Positions 1 to 6,272 of a DNA stretch of 24,187 nt are shown piece by piece. The stretch covers positions 1 through 24,187 of the forward strand of contig JAGOEY010000007.1 of assembly GCA_017997515.1 (NCBI GenBank), in the 5' to 3' direction. Each line of letters starts with the position of its first letter. Position 1 is the first letter of the stretch. A program made the translations under genes and the position numbers. The notes beneath the pieces were generated by a model that was not told where the DNA came from, did not search any database, and saw only the letters and a list, made by a program, of their open reading frames with translations. The DNA comes from Burkholderiaceae bacterium. Lineage in GTDB: Bacteria; Pseudomonadota; Gammaproteobacteria; Burkholderiales; Burkholderiaceae.

Positions 1-1096
1 GCAGGCGCAGCGCGGGGCCCACACCCCACTGCAGGCTGTCGGAGCCGATCAACCGGTTCAGCCCGATGCTGGACAGTCCGGCAAACGCCACCAGGTTGAT
101 GTTGGGATAAAACTGCGTTTTGGCGTTAACCACGTCTTTGCCTGCCGCTTCGACACGCCAGCGTGCGGCCGCAATATCGGCCCGGCGGCCCAGCAGGTCG
201 GCCGGAATGGCAGGCGGTAAATCCATATTTTTGATAGCAGCCAGCGCAGGCGCAGAGAGCACCAGGGCCACTTTTGGATCACCAACCAGTGCCCCCAAGG
301 CGTTCCGTGTGAGTTGCGACTGCTCCTGCAGCGCTTCGATCTGCTGGCGGGCTTCGGGCAACCCGCCTTCACTCTGGTGCTGCTCCAGCTGGGAGTCGAG
401 CCCCGCGCTCACGCGGTCACGCACCAGGCCCACAGTTTCTTCGCGCTGCGCCAGCGTGCGCCGCGCCACCACCAGCTGGGCCTCGGTGCGGGCCAGCTGG
501 ATGTAGCTGCGGGCCACGTTGCTGGCCAGCAGCACACGGGCGGCCTGGGCGTCTGCCTCGGCGGCGTTCACCGTGCCTAAAGCAGCGTCAAGCGCGGCGC
601 GGTATTTGCCGAAGAAATCCAGCTCCCAGCTGGCGTTGAGCTGCAGGGTGCCGGTGCTGCGGATGGAGCCTGCCAGCGGCGCAGGCACGGCACCGGTTTC
701 GGTGTAGCGTTGGCGGGTCAGGTCCACCGCGCCGTTGATTTGGGGCAACAAGGCAGCGTCGGCCACCTCGGTCACCGCCTGGGCGCGGGCGAGGCGGGCT
801 TGTGCCACTTTCAGGCTGGGGTTGTTCTGCAGCGCCTGGGCCACCAGCGCGTCAAGCTGGGCGTCGCCCATGGCATGCCACCATTCGGTGGACACCGCTG
901 GCGCTGCAACAGCGGACGGCGCCGTCGCCACCAGGCCCACACTGGCCGGGTCGCGCAGTCTGGCCTGTGGCGTGATGCCGGACATGTCGGCACAACCTGC
1001 CAGCACAGCGGCGGCCACCAGTACGGACACGGTCCACACGGGATGGCGGGCCACGGAACGGCGGCTGGTGGCGGGGAAAGAGACGGAGGTGTTCAT
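1..1096 (-). CDS. NodT-type outer-membrane efflux lipoprotein (3' end outside window)
   Basis: This is the outer-membrane channel of a tripartite drug or solute pump (TolC-like, OEP/NodT family), acting with an inner-membrane pump and a periplasmic adaptor. I translated the frame from the ATG at 1096 to the window edge, about 365 codons without a stop, so the C-terminus is missing. The N-terminus has an arginine-containing leader, a hydrophobic stretch and a lipobox (V-L-A-G-C) with the lipidated cysteine at about residue 35. The family motif L-L-G-R-R-A-D-I-A-A-A and the ELDFFGKYR stretch typical of NodT proteins are present. The start overlaps the stop of the MarR gene by ATGA (4 bp), which fixes the start and implies translational coupling. 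Pump and adaptor genes probably lie beyond position 1 (inferred). The substrate is unknown. The region at 228-247 resembles a short dispersed repeat. Confidence 0.9.
   Translation of the reverse strand, partial: MNTSVSFPATSRRSVARHPVWTVSVLVAAAVLAGCADMSGITPQARLRDPASVGLVATAPSAVAAPAVSTEWWHAMGDAQLDALVAQALQNNPSLKVAQARLARAQAVTEVADAALLPQINGAVDLTRQRYTETGAVPAPLAGSIRSTGTLQLNASWELDFFGKYRAALDAALGTVNAAEADAQAARVLLASNVARSYIQLARTEAQLVVARRTLAQREETVGLVRDRVSAGLDSQLEQHQSEGGLPEARQQIEALQEQSQLTRNALGALVGDPKVALVLSAPALAAIKNMDLPPAIPADLLGRRADIAAARWRVEAAGKDVVNAKTQFYPNINLVAFAGLSSIGLNRLIGSDSLQWGVGPALRL
228..247 (+). repeat. Possible copy of a GATAGC-type short repeat inside the efflux gene
   Basis: The plus strand reads T-rich, then GATAGC, then a GCGC-containing segment, resembling the sequences at 2720-2787, 21418-21441 and 23212-23243. 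It falls in a poorly conserved stretch of the efflux protein (AALAAIKNMD region). The match is short and could be chance. Confidence 0.3.
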
Positions 1097-1623
1097 GGTG
1101 TGCCCTCCCCCTGCGGGGCGGTCTGGACATTGGTAAAGATGCGCTGCAGAAAATCCTGCAGGCTGCGCCACTCGGTTTCAGAGAAACCACGCAGTGCGTT
1201 GTTTTGCACGCGGGACAGGATCACCGGAATCTGTGCTGCGGCAGCCAGCCCGTCGGGCGTCAGCTCGATGTTGACCACACGCCGGTCTTCGCTGGAGCGC
1301 ACGCGGCGCAGCAGGCCTTTGGCCTCCACCCGGTCGAGCAGCCGGGTCATCGAGCCCGCGTCCATCTCGCAGCAGCGGGCCAGTTCGGCCACGGTGTTGG
1401 CTTGGCGCAGGTACAGGCGCAGCAAGGGCTTCCACTGCGCGTCGGTGAGGCCGAAGGGCTCCATCTCACGCTCCACTTCCTGCGCAATCACCCCCATGAT
1501 GCGGCGCATGAGGTACCCCATGCTGTTTTCGGGGCGGAAGTTGTCTACCGTGTAGTACGTCACTGCCGCACCGGATGCAGCAGGATCGGAGGTATCAGGG
1601 GTAAAAGTAGCCATGGTCGCCAT
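1093..1623 (-). CDS. MarR-family transcriptional regulator
   Basis: A 176-residue winged-helix regulator of the MarR family, which usually acts as a dimeric repressor released by phenolic or drug-like ligands. The central region shows the family pattern: a WKPLLRLYL helix, the recognition helix (VAELARCCEMDAGSMTRLLDRVEAKGLL), then the wing with the RRVRSSEDRRVVNIELTPDG signature. It has a longer N-terminus than minimal MarR proteins (about 30 extra residues). A second in-frame ATG lies three codons downstream (1614). Neither has a clear Shine-Dalgarno sequence, and a palindrome abuts the first ATG, so the mRNA may be leaderless or the start may be slightly different. The gene overlaps the efflux lipoprotein gene by 4 bp and diverges from the ABC exporter. 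It probably controls itself and the efflux genes; ligand unknown. Confidence 0.93.
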   Translation of the reverse strand: MATMATFTPDTSDPAASGAAVTYYTVDNFRPENSMGYLMRRIMGVIAQEVEREMEPFGLTDAQWKPLLRLYLRQANTVAELARCCEMDAGSMTRLLDRVEAKGLLRRVRSSEDRRVVNIELTPDGLAAAAQIPVILSRVQNNALRGFSETEWRSLQDFLQRIFTNVQTAPQGEGTP

Positions 1624-1650
1624 ATTAATTGCTTAGGCAATTAATGCCTA
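1624..1650. promoter_or_regulatory. Putative MarR operator: two overlapping palindromes in the divergent promoter
   Basis: A perfect 9-bp inverted repeat ATTAATTGC / GCAATTAAT (1624-1632 and 1637-1645, spacer TTAG) overlaps a second inverted repeat TAGGCA / TGCCTA (1634-1639 and 1645-1650, spacer ATTAA). Size, AT-rich flanks and the TTG..CAA core fit MarR-family operators. It directly abuts the marR start codon and lies 40 bp before the ABC gene, so a bound regulator could block both directions. Binding is inferred. I could not assign convincing -35/-10 boxes. Confidence 0.6.
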
Positions 1651-1689
1651 GGACTTTTTTGTTCAGGCTTATTGTTGCTACACTGACCC

Positions 1690-3540
1690 ATGGCCTCCCC
1701 CTCTTCCACACGATCGTCCATCCCATCGCGTTCCAAACCCGCAACCGCCCCACCCCGCTCGCTGTCCGGGCTGATGCCTTTCTTGCGGCCGTACCGGGGG
1801 CGTATCACCCTGGCGCTGGTTTTTCTGGTGCTGTCGGCAGCCGCCACACTGGTGTTTCCCGTGGCGCTGCGCAGCCTGGTGGATGGCGGTTTGTCACCGG
1901 CCAGTGCGGGTGCCGCTTTGCCTGCGCTGCAGGGGCACTTCCTGGCCCTGTTTGCGGTGTCGGTGGCGCTGGGGGTGTTTTCTGCCGGGCGCTTCTACAT
2001 GGTGAGCTGGCTCGGTGAACGGGTCAGCGCCGACCTGCGCAACGCGGTGTATGCCCATGTGTTGCGCCAGAGTCCGCAGTTTTTTGAAACCACCCAGACC
2101 GGCGAAGTGTTGTCGCGCCTGACCGCCGACACCACCCTGGTGCAAACCGTGGTGGGCTCGTCGCTGTCGATGGGTTTGCGCAACGCGGTGATGGGGGTGG
2201 GCGCCCTGGCCATGCTGGTGTGGACCAACCCGTATGTGATGGCACAGGTGCTGCTCATCCTGGTGCTGGTCGTGGTGCCCAGCCTGTGGTTTGGCCGGCG
2301 GGTACGCAAATTGTCGCGGGCCAGCCAGGACCGGCTGGCAGATTCCAGCGCGATTGCGGCGGAGGTGTTAAACGCCGTGCCGCTGGTGCAGAGTTACACC
2401 GCCGAACCGCGCGAAGCGGCCCGCTTCGACGCGGCCACTGAGAGCACTTTCAAGACCGCAGTACAACGCACCCGCGCCCGCTCGGTGCTGGTGGCCTTCA
2501 TCATCATTGCCACCAGCGCGGCGCTGCTGTGGGGCCTGTACCAAGGCACACAGGCCGTTATTGCGGGCACCATCACCGCGGGGCACCTGGGGCAAACGGT
2601 GGTGTACGTGATCATCCTGGCCGGTGCAGTGGCGGTGCTGGGTGAGGTGTATGGCGACCTGCTGCGGGCTGCGGGCGCCACCGAACGGCTGGTGGAGCTG
2701 CTGGAGAGTGATTCACCGATTAAATCACCCTCAAATCCGCTTCCAGCGCCCGCTAAATCTGCGGGACTAGCTATCAATTTTGAAAATATCACCTTCCACT
2801 ACCCGTCCCGCCCCGGCCAGGAAGCCTTACACCGCTTTGACCTGCAGGTGGCGGCTGGCGAAACAGTGGCACTGGTGGGATCCAGCGGCGCGGGCAAAAG
2901 TACGGTGTTCCAGTTGCTGCAGCGCTTTTACGACCCGGACGCGGCCACGGGCTGCACAGACAAAACGCCGGGTGGGCGCATCACGCTGAATGGTGTGGAC
3001 ATCCGCGACCTGGCGCTGGACAGCCTGCGCAGCCGCATCGGTGTGGTGCCGCAGGACGCGGTGATTTTCTCGACCACCGCGCTGGAAAACATCCGCTACG
3101 GCAAACCCGATGCCAGCGATACCGAAGTCCACGCCGCCGCCCAAGCCGCATTTGCACACGACTTCCTGCTGGCCCTGCCCGAGGGGTACGGCACCTTTCT
3201 GGGTGAGCGTGGTGTACGCCTGTCGGGCGGCCAGCGCCAGCGTATTGCGATTGCACGCGCCATCCTGAAAAACCCGCCGCTGCTGTTGCTGGACGAAGCC
3301 ACCAGCGCACTCGATGCCGAGAGTGAACGTATGGTGCAGGCCGCGCTCGACTCCGCCATGCAGAAACACACAGGGCAACGCACAACGCTGGTGATTGCCC
3401 ACCGGCTGGCGACGGTGCAAAAATCCGACCGCATCGTGGTGCTGGACCATGGCCGTATCGTGGAGCAAGGCACCCACGATGCGCTGGTGGCAGCGGGTGG
3501 TGCCTACGCGCGGCTGGCGGCTTTGCAGTTCACGGCGTAG
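1690..3540 (+). CDS. ABC exporter half-transporter (fused membrane and ATPase domains, MsbA-related)
   Basis: A 616-residue inner-membrane ABC exporter subunit expected to work as a homodimer. After a Ser/Pro-rich N-terminus come six predicted membrane segments (the first two about residues 39-60 and 84-104) in the exporter fold, then the ATPase domain. The ATPase motifs are intact: Walker A GSSGAGKST (397-405), Q-loop VVPQD, signature LSGGQ (511-515), Walker B LLLLDEATSALD with D535/E536, and H-loop histidine 571. It resembles the broad lipid/drug exporter group (MsbA-related); the substrate cannot be read from sequence. Two oddities are visible: an AT-rich linker at 2720-2787 that looks repeat-derived, and roughly 10-12 extra residues at 418-429 between Walker A and the Q-loop. 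It is followed 16 bp later by the AlkX-like gene, probably co-transcribed, and diverges from the MarR gene. Confidence 0.93.
   Translation: MASPSSTRSSIPSRSKPATAPPRSLSGLMPFLRPYRGRITLALVFLVLSAAATLVFPVALRSLVDGGLSPASAGAALPALQGHFLALFAVSVALGVFSAGRFYMVSWLGERVSADLRNAVYAHVLRQSPQFFETTQTGEVLSRLTADTTLVQTVVGSSLSMGLRNAVMGVGALAMLVWTNPYVMAQVLLILVLVVVPSLWFGRRVRKLSRASQDRLADSSAIAAEVLNAVPLVQSYTAEPREAARFDAATESTFKTAVQRTRARSVLVAFIIIATSAALLWGLYQGTQAVIAGTITAGHLGQTVVYVIILAGAVAVLGEVYGDLLRAAGATERLVELLESDSPIKSPSNPLPAPAKSAGLAINFENITFHYPSRPGQEALHRFDLQVAAGETVALVGSSGAGKSTVFQLLQRFYDPDAATGCTDKTPGGRITLNGVDIRDLALDSLRSRIGVVPQDAVIFSTTALENIRYGKPDASDTEVHAAAQAAFAHDFLLALPEGYGTFLGERGVRLSGGQRQRIAIARAILKNPPLLLLDEATSALDAESERMVQAALDSAMQKHTGQRTTLVIAHRLATVQKSDRIVVLDHGRIVEQGTHDALVAAGGAYARLAALQFTA
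2720..2787 (-). repeat. Repeat-like AT-rich segment forming the linker of the ABC exporter
   Basis: This stretch is AT-richer than the GC-rich gene around it. It holds a small hairpin (CCCGC 2749-2753, GCGGG 2761-2765) followed on the plus strand by CTAGCTATCAATTTTGA (2767-2783), whose complement contains the GATAGCTAG core shared with other repeat-like sites in this window. In protein it encodes a Pro/Ser/Ala linker (residues about 344-366) between membrane and ATPase domains, where the family is poorly conserved. Insertion of a short repeat in frame is inferred. Confidence 0.4.
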
Positions 3541-3556
3541 CGCCACTTTTGCCGGC

Positions 3557-4648
3557 ATGGCTGACATCACCCTGGATGACCTGCGCCGCTACGCCGTGGC
3601 GCGCACACTCTTCAAACCCACGACGCTGCCCGCTGCGATCCGCAAGCTGGGCTTTGTGCAGGCCGACCCGATCCGCGCCCCCGCACGTGCGCAAGACCTG
3701 ACCTTGCGCCACCGGGTGAAGGACTACCGTGCCGGTGACCTCGAAAAACGCTACCAGCGCCTGGCCATCGAGGAAGACTGCCTCGTCAACTACGGCTTCC
3801 TGCCACGTGAGCATGTGGCGCTGATGCACCCACGCCAAGCCAAACGGGTGTGGGACGCCGACACCCAGCACAAAGCGGCGGATGTGCTGGCCTATGTGCA
3901 AACGCACGGCCCGGTGCACCCGCGCCAGGTAGAGCAGCATTTCGCCCACGGCAACGTCACCAACTACTGGGGCGGCTCCAGCAGCGCGACCACCCACCTG
4001 CTGGACGGCATGCACTACCGCGGCATGCTGCGTGTAGTGCGGCGTGACAGCGGCACCCGGGTGTACGAAGCCGTGGCACATCCGCCCACTGACGACAGCC
4101 CTGCCAGCCGCGCACAACGCGCCGCCGCACTGGTTGCGCTGGTGGTACACAAATACGCACCGCTGCCTGCTGCCAGCCTGACCTATCTGGTGCGGCTGCT
4201 GGGTTACGGCGCGCCGCATCTGGCACCCCAGATCCAAACCGCCCTGCGCCTCGCCAAACAAGAACTCGCCAGTTGCCAGATCAACGGCACCACCTGGTAC
4301 TGGCCCGCCGACGAAAACCCGGCCTCGCGCCGCCACACACCCGATGGCGCTGTGCGCCTGCTCGCCCCCTTTGACCCGGTGGTGTGGGACCGCCGACGTT
4401 TCACGCTGCTGTGGGACTGGACCTATAAATTCGAGGCCTACACGCCAGCCCCGCAACGCAAGCTCGGCTACTACGCGCTACCTCTGTTGTGGCATGACCG
4501 CGTAATCGGATGGGCCAATGTCACGGCACCCCAGGGGCACATGGTGGTGAACTTCGGCTACGCCGACAAGGCACCACAGGGTGCGGACTTTCGCGCAGCG
4601 CTGGACGACGAACTGCAGCGTATGGCGTATTTTCTGGCGGCGCACTGA
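3557..4648 (+). CDS. AlkX/YcaQ-like DNA glycosylase (winged-helix HTH_42 family)
   Basis: A 363-residue protein of the YcaQ/AlkZ family, whose studied members unhook DNA interstrand crosslinks or excise bulky alkylated bases. Near the N-terminus is LGFVQADPIRAPARAQDL: Q35-A36-D37 matches the QxD catalytic motif of the AlkX (E. coli YcaQ) branch rather than the QxQ of AlkZ. Several winged-helix segments follow, then the C-terminal LAPFDPVVWDRRR and YKFEAYTP motifs of the family. It is somewhat shorter than E. coli YcaQ (about 410). The ATG at 3557 is chosen because the family N-terminus starts there; the frame stays open further upstream but overlaps the ABC gene. No strong ribosome site is visible, so it may depend on coupling with the ABC gene 16 bp upstream. 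Family assignment is firm; substrate is inferred. Confidence 0.85.
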   Translation: MADITLDDLRRYAVARTLFKPTTLPAAIRKLGFVQADPIRAPARAQDLTLRHRVKDYRAGDLEKRYQRLAIEEDCLVNYGFLPREHVALMHPRQAKRVWDADTQHKAADVLAYVQTHGPVHPRQVEQHFAHGNVTNYWGGSSSATTHLLDGMHYRGMLRVVRRDSGTRVYEAVAHPPTDDSPASRAQRAAALVALVVHKYAPLPAASLTYLVRLLGYGAPHLAPQIQTALRLAKQELASCQINGTTWYWPADENPASRRHTPDGAVRLLAPFDPVVWDRRRFTLLWDWTYKFEAYTPAPQRKLGYYALPLLWHDRVIGWANVTAPQGHMVVNFGYADKAPQGADFRAALDDELQRMAYFLAAH

Positions 4649-4732
4649 ACCCCTGTAGCAAAGCGCCTGGTCATTACCCACCCCATTGCATCCCGCAGTA
4701 AGAGGCGTGCGCTTGTCCTTCAAGCAGACACC

Positions 4733-4811
4733 GCGGAACTGGCTTTGCCAGGCCGCTGGTGTCGCCCCCTGCAAGGGGGTTGGCGAGAGCGGAGCGAAGC
4801 CTGGGGGTGAG
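4733..4811. repeat. REP-like double hairpin element, probable bidirectional terminator
   Basis: Between the convergent AlkX-like and DUF1178 genes lie two hairpins: GCGG-AA-CTGGC-TTT-GCCAG-G-CCGC (4733-4756) and CCCCCT-GCA-AGGGGG (4765-4779), followed by a GCGAGAGCGGAGCGAAGC stretch and CTGGGGGTG. From memory, very similar elements are scattered between genes in Comamonadaceae genomes. No U-tract follows, so simple intrinsic termination is uncertain. The rest of the 4649-4815 gap shows nothing I recognise. Confidence 0.6.
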
Positions 4812-4815
4812 TTAC

Positions 4816-5301
4816 CTACTGCAGGGTTTCTTTCAGCGCTGCGGGCAAAGGCAGCGGCATGACGGGGATACCCTCCTCCAGCAAGGCTTCGGTTTCCTCG
4901 CGTGAAGCCTGGCCCCGGATATTGCGTTCCGTGGCTTCGCCGTAGTGCATCTTTCGGGACTCTTCGGCAAACCGCGTGCCCACGTCTTCGGTGTTGGCAA
5001 GGATGTGGCGGGCCATTTTCCAGAGCGCGGCCTGCGCCTTGTGCAGGCCGGCATCACCGGACAGCACCGGGGCCCCGGCAGCCAGGGCTGGGGCCCCGGA
5101 TGGGGCGACTTCGCGCTGTGCAGCGGGTGCACTGGCACCCAGGTTCAGACGGGGTGCGCTGGGCAGTTTGGTGATACCTGTGTCACCACACACAGGGCAC
5201 TCCACCAGCGCCCGTGCCAGCTGGCTCTGGTAGTCGTCTTCCGACCCGAACCAGCCTTCAAAACCATGCTGGTGGGCGCATTGCAGACTCAGAACTTTCA
5301 T
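4816..5301 (-). CDS. DUF1178 family protein (zinc-ribbon-like)
   Basis: A 161-residue protein of the uncharacterised DUF1178 family, common in alpha- and betaproteobacteria. The family N-terminus MKVLSLQCAHQHGFEGWF and the pair C35-x2-C38 (ECPVCGD), with C8 and nearby histidines, suggest a small zinc-binding ribbon. The conserved ITKLPSAPRLNLGA stretch follows, then an Ala/Pro-rich middle and a charged helical C-terminal half (KMARHILANTEDVGTRFAEESRKMHYGE) typical of the family. I chose the ATG at 5301 over an in-frame upstream start at 5334 because it matches the family N-terminus and overlaps the Nudix stop by ATGA, a coupling pattern. It is the last gene of the minus-strand run that begins with nuo. 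Function unknown. Confidence 0.88.
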   Translation of the reverse strand: MKVLSLQCAHQHGFEGWFGSEDDYQSQLARALVECPVCGDTGITKLPSAPRLNLGASAPAAQREVAPSGAPALAAGAPVLSGDAGLHKAQAALWKMARHILANTEDVGTRFAEESRKMHYGEATERNIRGQASREETEALLEEGIPVMPLPLPAALKETLQ

Positions 5302-5900
5302 ACACGGGCCCCTGGCAGCGGGACAGTCTGCCACTCCACGGGCCAGTCACCCGACAGCATGTTCTGCAGCCACAGGGCACCCGACAGGGTCTTGGCATCC
5401 GTCACGCGGCCATCGCAGCACCACTGCAGCAGCTCGGTGGGTGTGGCAGTGAACACGTCAAGGAATTCACCATTGTCGAGTTGCCGCTCCCCCAGCACCA
5501 GTCCACGCGCAAACCACACGTCGATAAATTCGGTGGAGTAGGAAATACAGGGATGGATGACCCCGGCGTGCGCCCATTCGGTGGCGGTGTAGCCGGTTTC
5601 TTCGAGCAGCTCACGCTGGCCGCAGGCCAGGGTGGCTTCACCCGCGTCGAGTTTGCCTGCCGGAAATTCAACCATCACCCTGTGCACCGGGTACCGGAAC
5701 TGCCGCTCCAGCACCACACGCCAACCATCGGTGGTGTGCAGCAGCGGGATCACCATCACGGCACCGGGGTGGACGATGTAGTCGCGTGTGGCAGTGCGGC
5801 CGTCGGGCAAACGCACCGTGTCGCCCAGCACCTGCAAAAAATGGCTGCTCAGCAGCGGCTGGCTGGAGAGGGTTTCTTCGCGAAGGTGCTTGTCTTCCAT
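5298..5900 (-). CDS. Nudix hydrolase, ADP-ribose pyrophosphatase-like
   Basis: About 200 residues with a perfect Nudix box G-x5-E-x7-R-E-U-x-E-E-x-G-U at residues 82-104 (G82, E88, R96, E97, E100, E101, G103). The preceding VMVEFPAGKLDAGE resembles ADP-ribose pyrophosphatases of the NudF/ADPRase type, which hydrolyse ADP-ribose and related nucleoside-diphosphate sugars with magnesium. Cytosolic; no signal peptide. In-frame starts exist at 5900, 5909, 5927 and a TTG at 5933. I chose 5900 (MEDKHLREETLSS) because homologous proteins begin about there and the upstream codons are a 9-bp tandem repeat; 5927 is the main alternative. It overlaps DUF1178 by 4 bp and sits 45 bp after DUF2818, placing it in the nuo tail. 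Exact substrate is inferred. Confidence 0.87.
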   Translation of the reverse strand: MEDKHLREETLSSQPLLSSHFLQVLGDTVRLPDGRTATRDYIVHPGAVMVIPLLHTTDGWRVVLERQFRYPVHRVMVEFPAGKLDAGEATLACGQRELLEETGYTATEWAHAGVIHPCISYSTEFIDVWFARGLVLGERQLDNGEFLDVFTATPTELLQWCCDGRVTDAKTLSGALWLQNMLSGDWPVEWQTVPLPGARV

Positions 5901-5927
5901 AGCGTCCATGGCGTCAATAGCATCCAT
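5901..5927 (-). repeat. Three imperfect 9-bp tandem units at the Nudix start
   Basis: On the minus strand three units of the form ATGGAYGCT / ATTGACGCC / ATGGACGCT run into the chosen start ATG. They keep the frame and supply alternative start codons at 5927 and 5909. Units differ at one to three positions. Confidence 0.6.
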
Positions 5928-5945
5928 TAGCAACAGTCGCCGCGG

Positions 5946-6248
5946 TCAGGCGCGGTGTTTGAGCAGGTAGCAGTACACAAAACCGGGAAATGCCAGCGTC
6001 ACGAACAGCGCGGACGTGATGGCATAAAACTCCCAGCCTTGGGGTGCAATTTGCCCGGCACGGTATTCCAGCGCCAAGCCCACCATACCGACCAAAAAGT
6101 AGAACACCACCAGCTCAGCCAAGCGCAAGCCCAGCCCCTTGGGGTGTTTTAAGGGCCAGACCGCGAGCAGGCGTTGGGTGAGAAAAGGCAGGTTGGCTGC
6201 GCAGAAAGCCAGCAGCAGCACCAGCCAGACAGAGAAGGTTTGTGACAC
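5946..6248 (-). CDS. DUF2818 family small membrane protein, nuo-linked
   Basis: A 100-residue inner-membrane protein with three predicted membrane segments (about residues 5-23, 43-61 and 75-96), joined by a short loop containing PLKHPKGLGLRLAEL and a loop RAGQIAPQGWEF. It matches the DUF2818 family, which to my knowledge is found mainly in betaproteobacteria right after nuoN. It begins 24 bp after the nuoN stop, a spacing like that between the nuo genes themselves, so it is very probably part of the operon. Function is unknown; a role as accessory or assembly subunit of complex I is inferred purely from position and membrane topology. It has no signal peptide cleavage site or cofactor motif that I can see. 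Confidence 0.85.
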   Translation of the reverse strand: MSQTFSVWLVLLLAFCAANLPFLTQRLLAVWPLKHPKGLGLRLAELVVFYFLVGMVGLALEYRAGQIAPQGWEFYAITSALFVTLAFPGFVYCYLLKHRA

Positions 6249-6272
6249 CGTGGATAGACTGCCCGAAGGCGG

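Noticed and set aside
710..1555. 281-codon plus-strand open frame across marR and the efflux gene
   Set aside because: Spans two well-supported opposite-strand genes and their overlap; composition is not protein-like.
1652..1689. Promoter boxes for the ABC gene (TTGTTC ... TACACT)
   Set aside because: The spacer is only 14 bp and matches are weak, so I do not annotate a promoter.
3530..4456. 308-codon minus-strand frame opposite the AlkX-like gene
   Set aside because: No family motif; the plus-strand protein has the QxD motif and conserved C-terminal segments.
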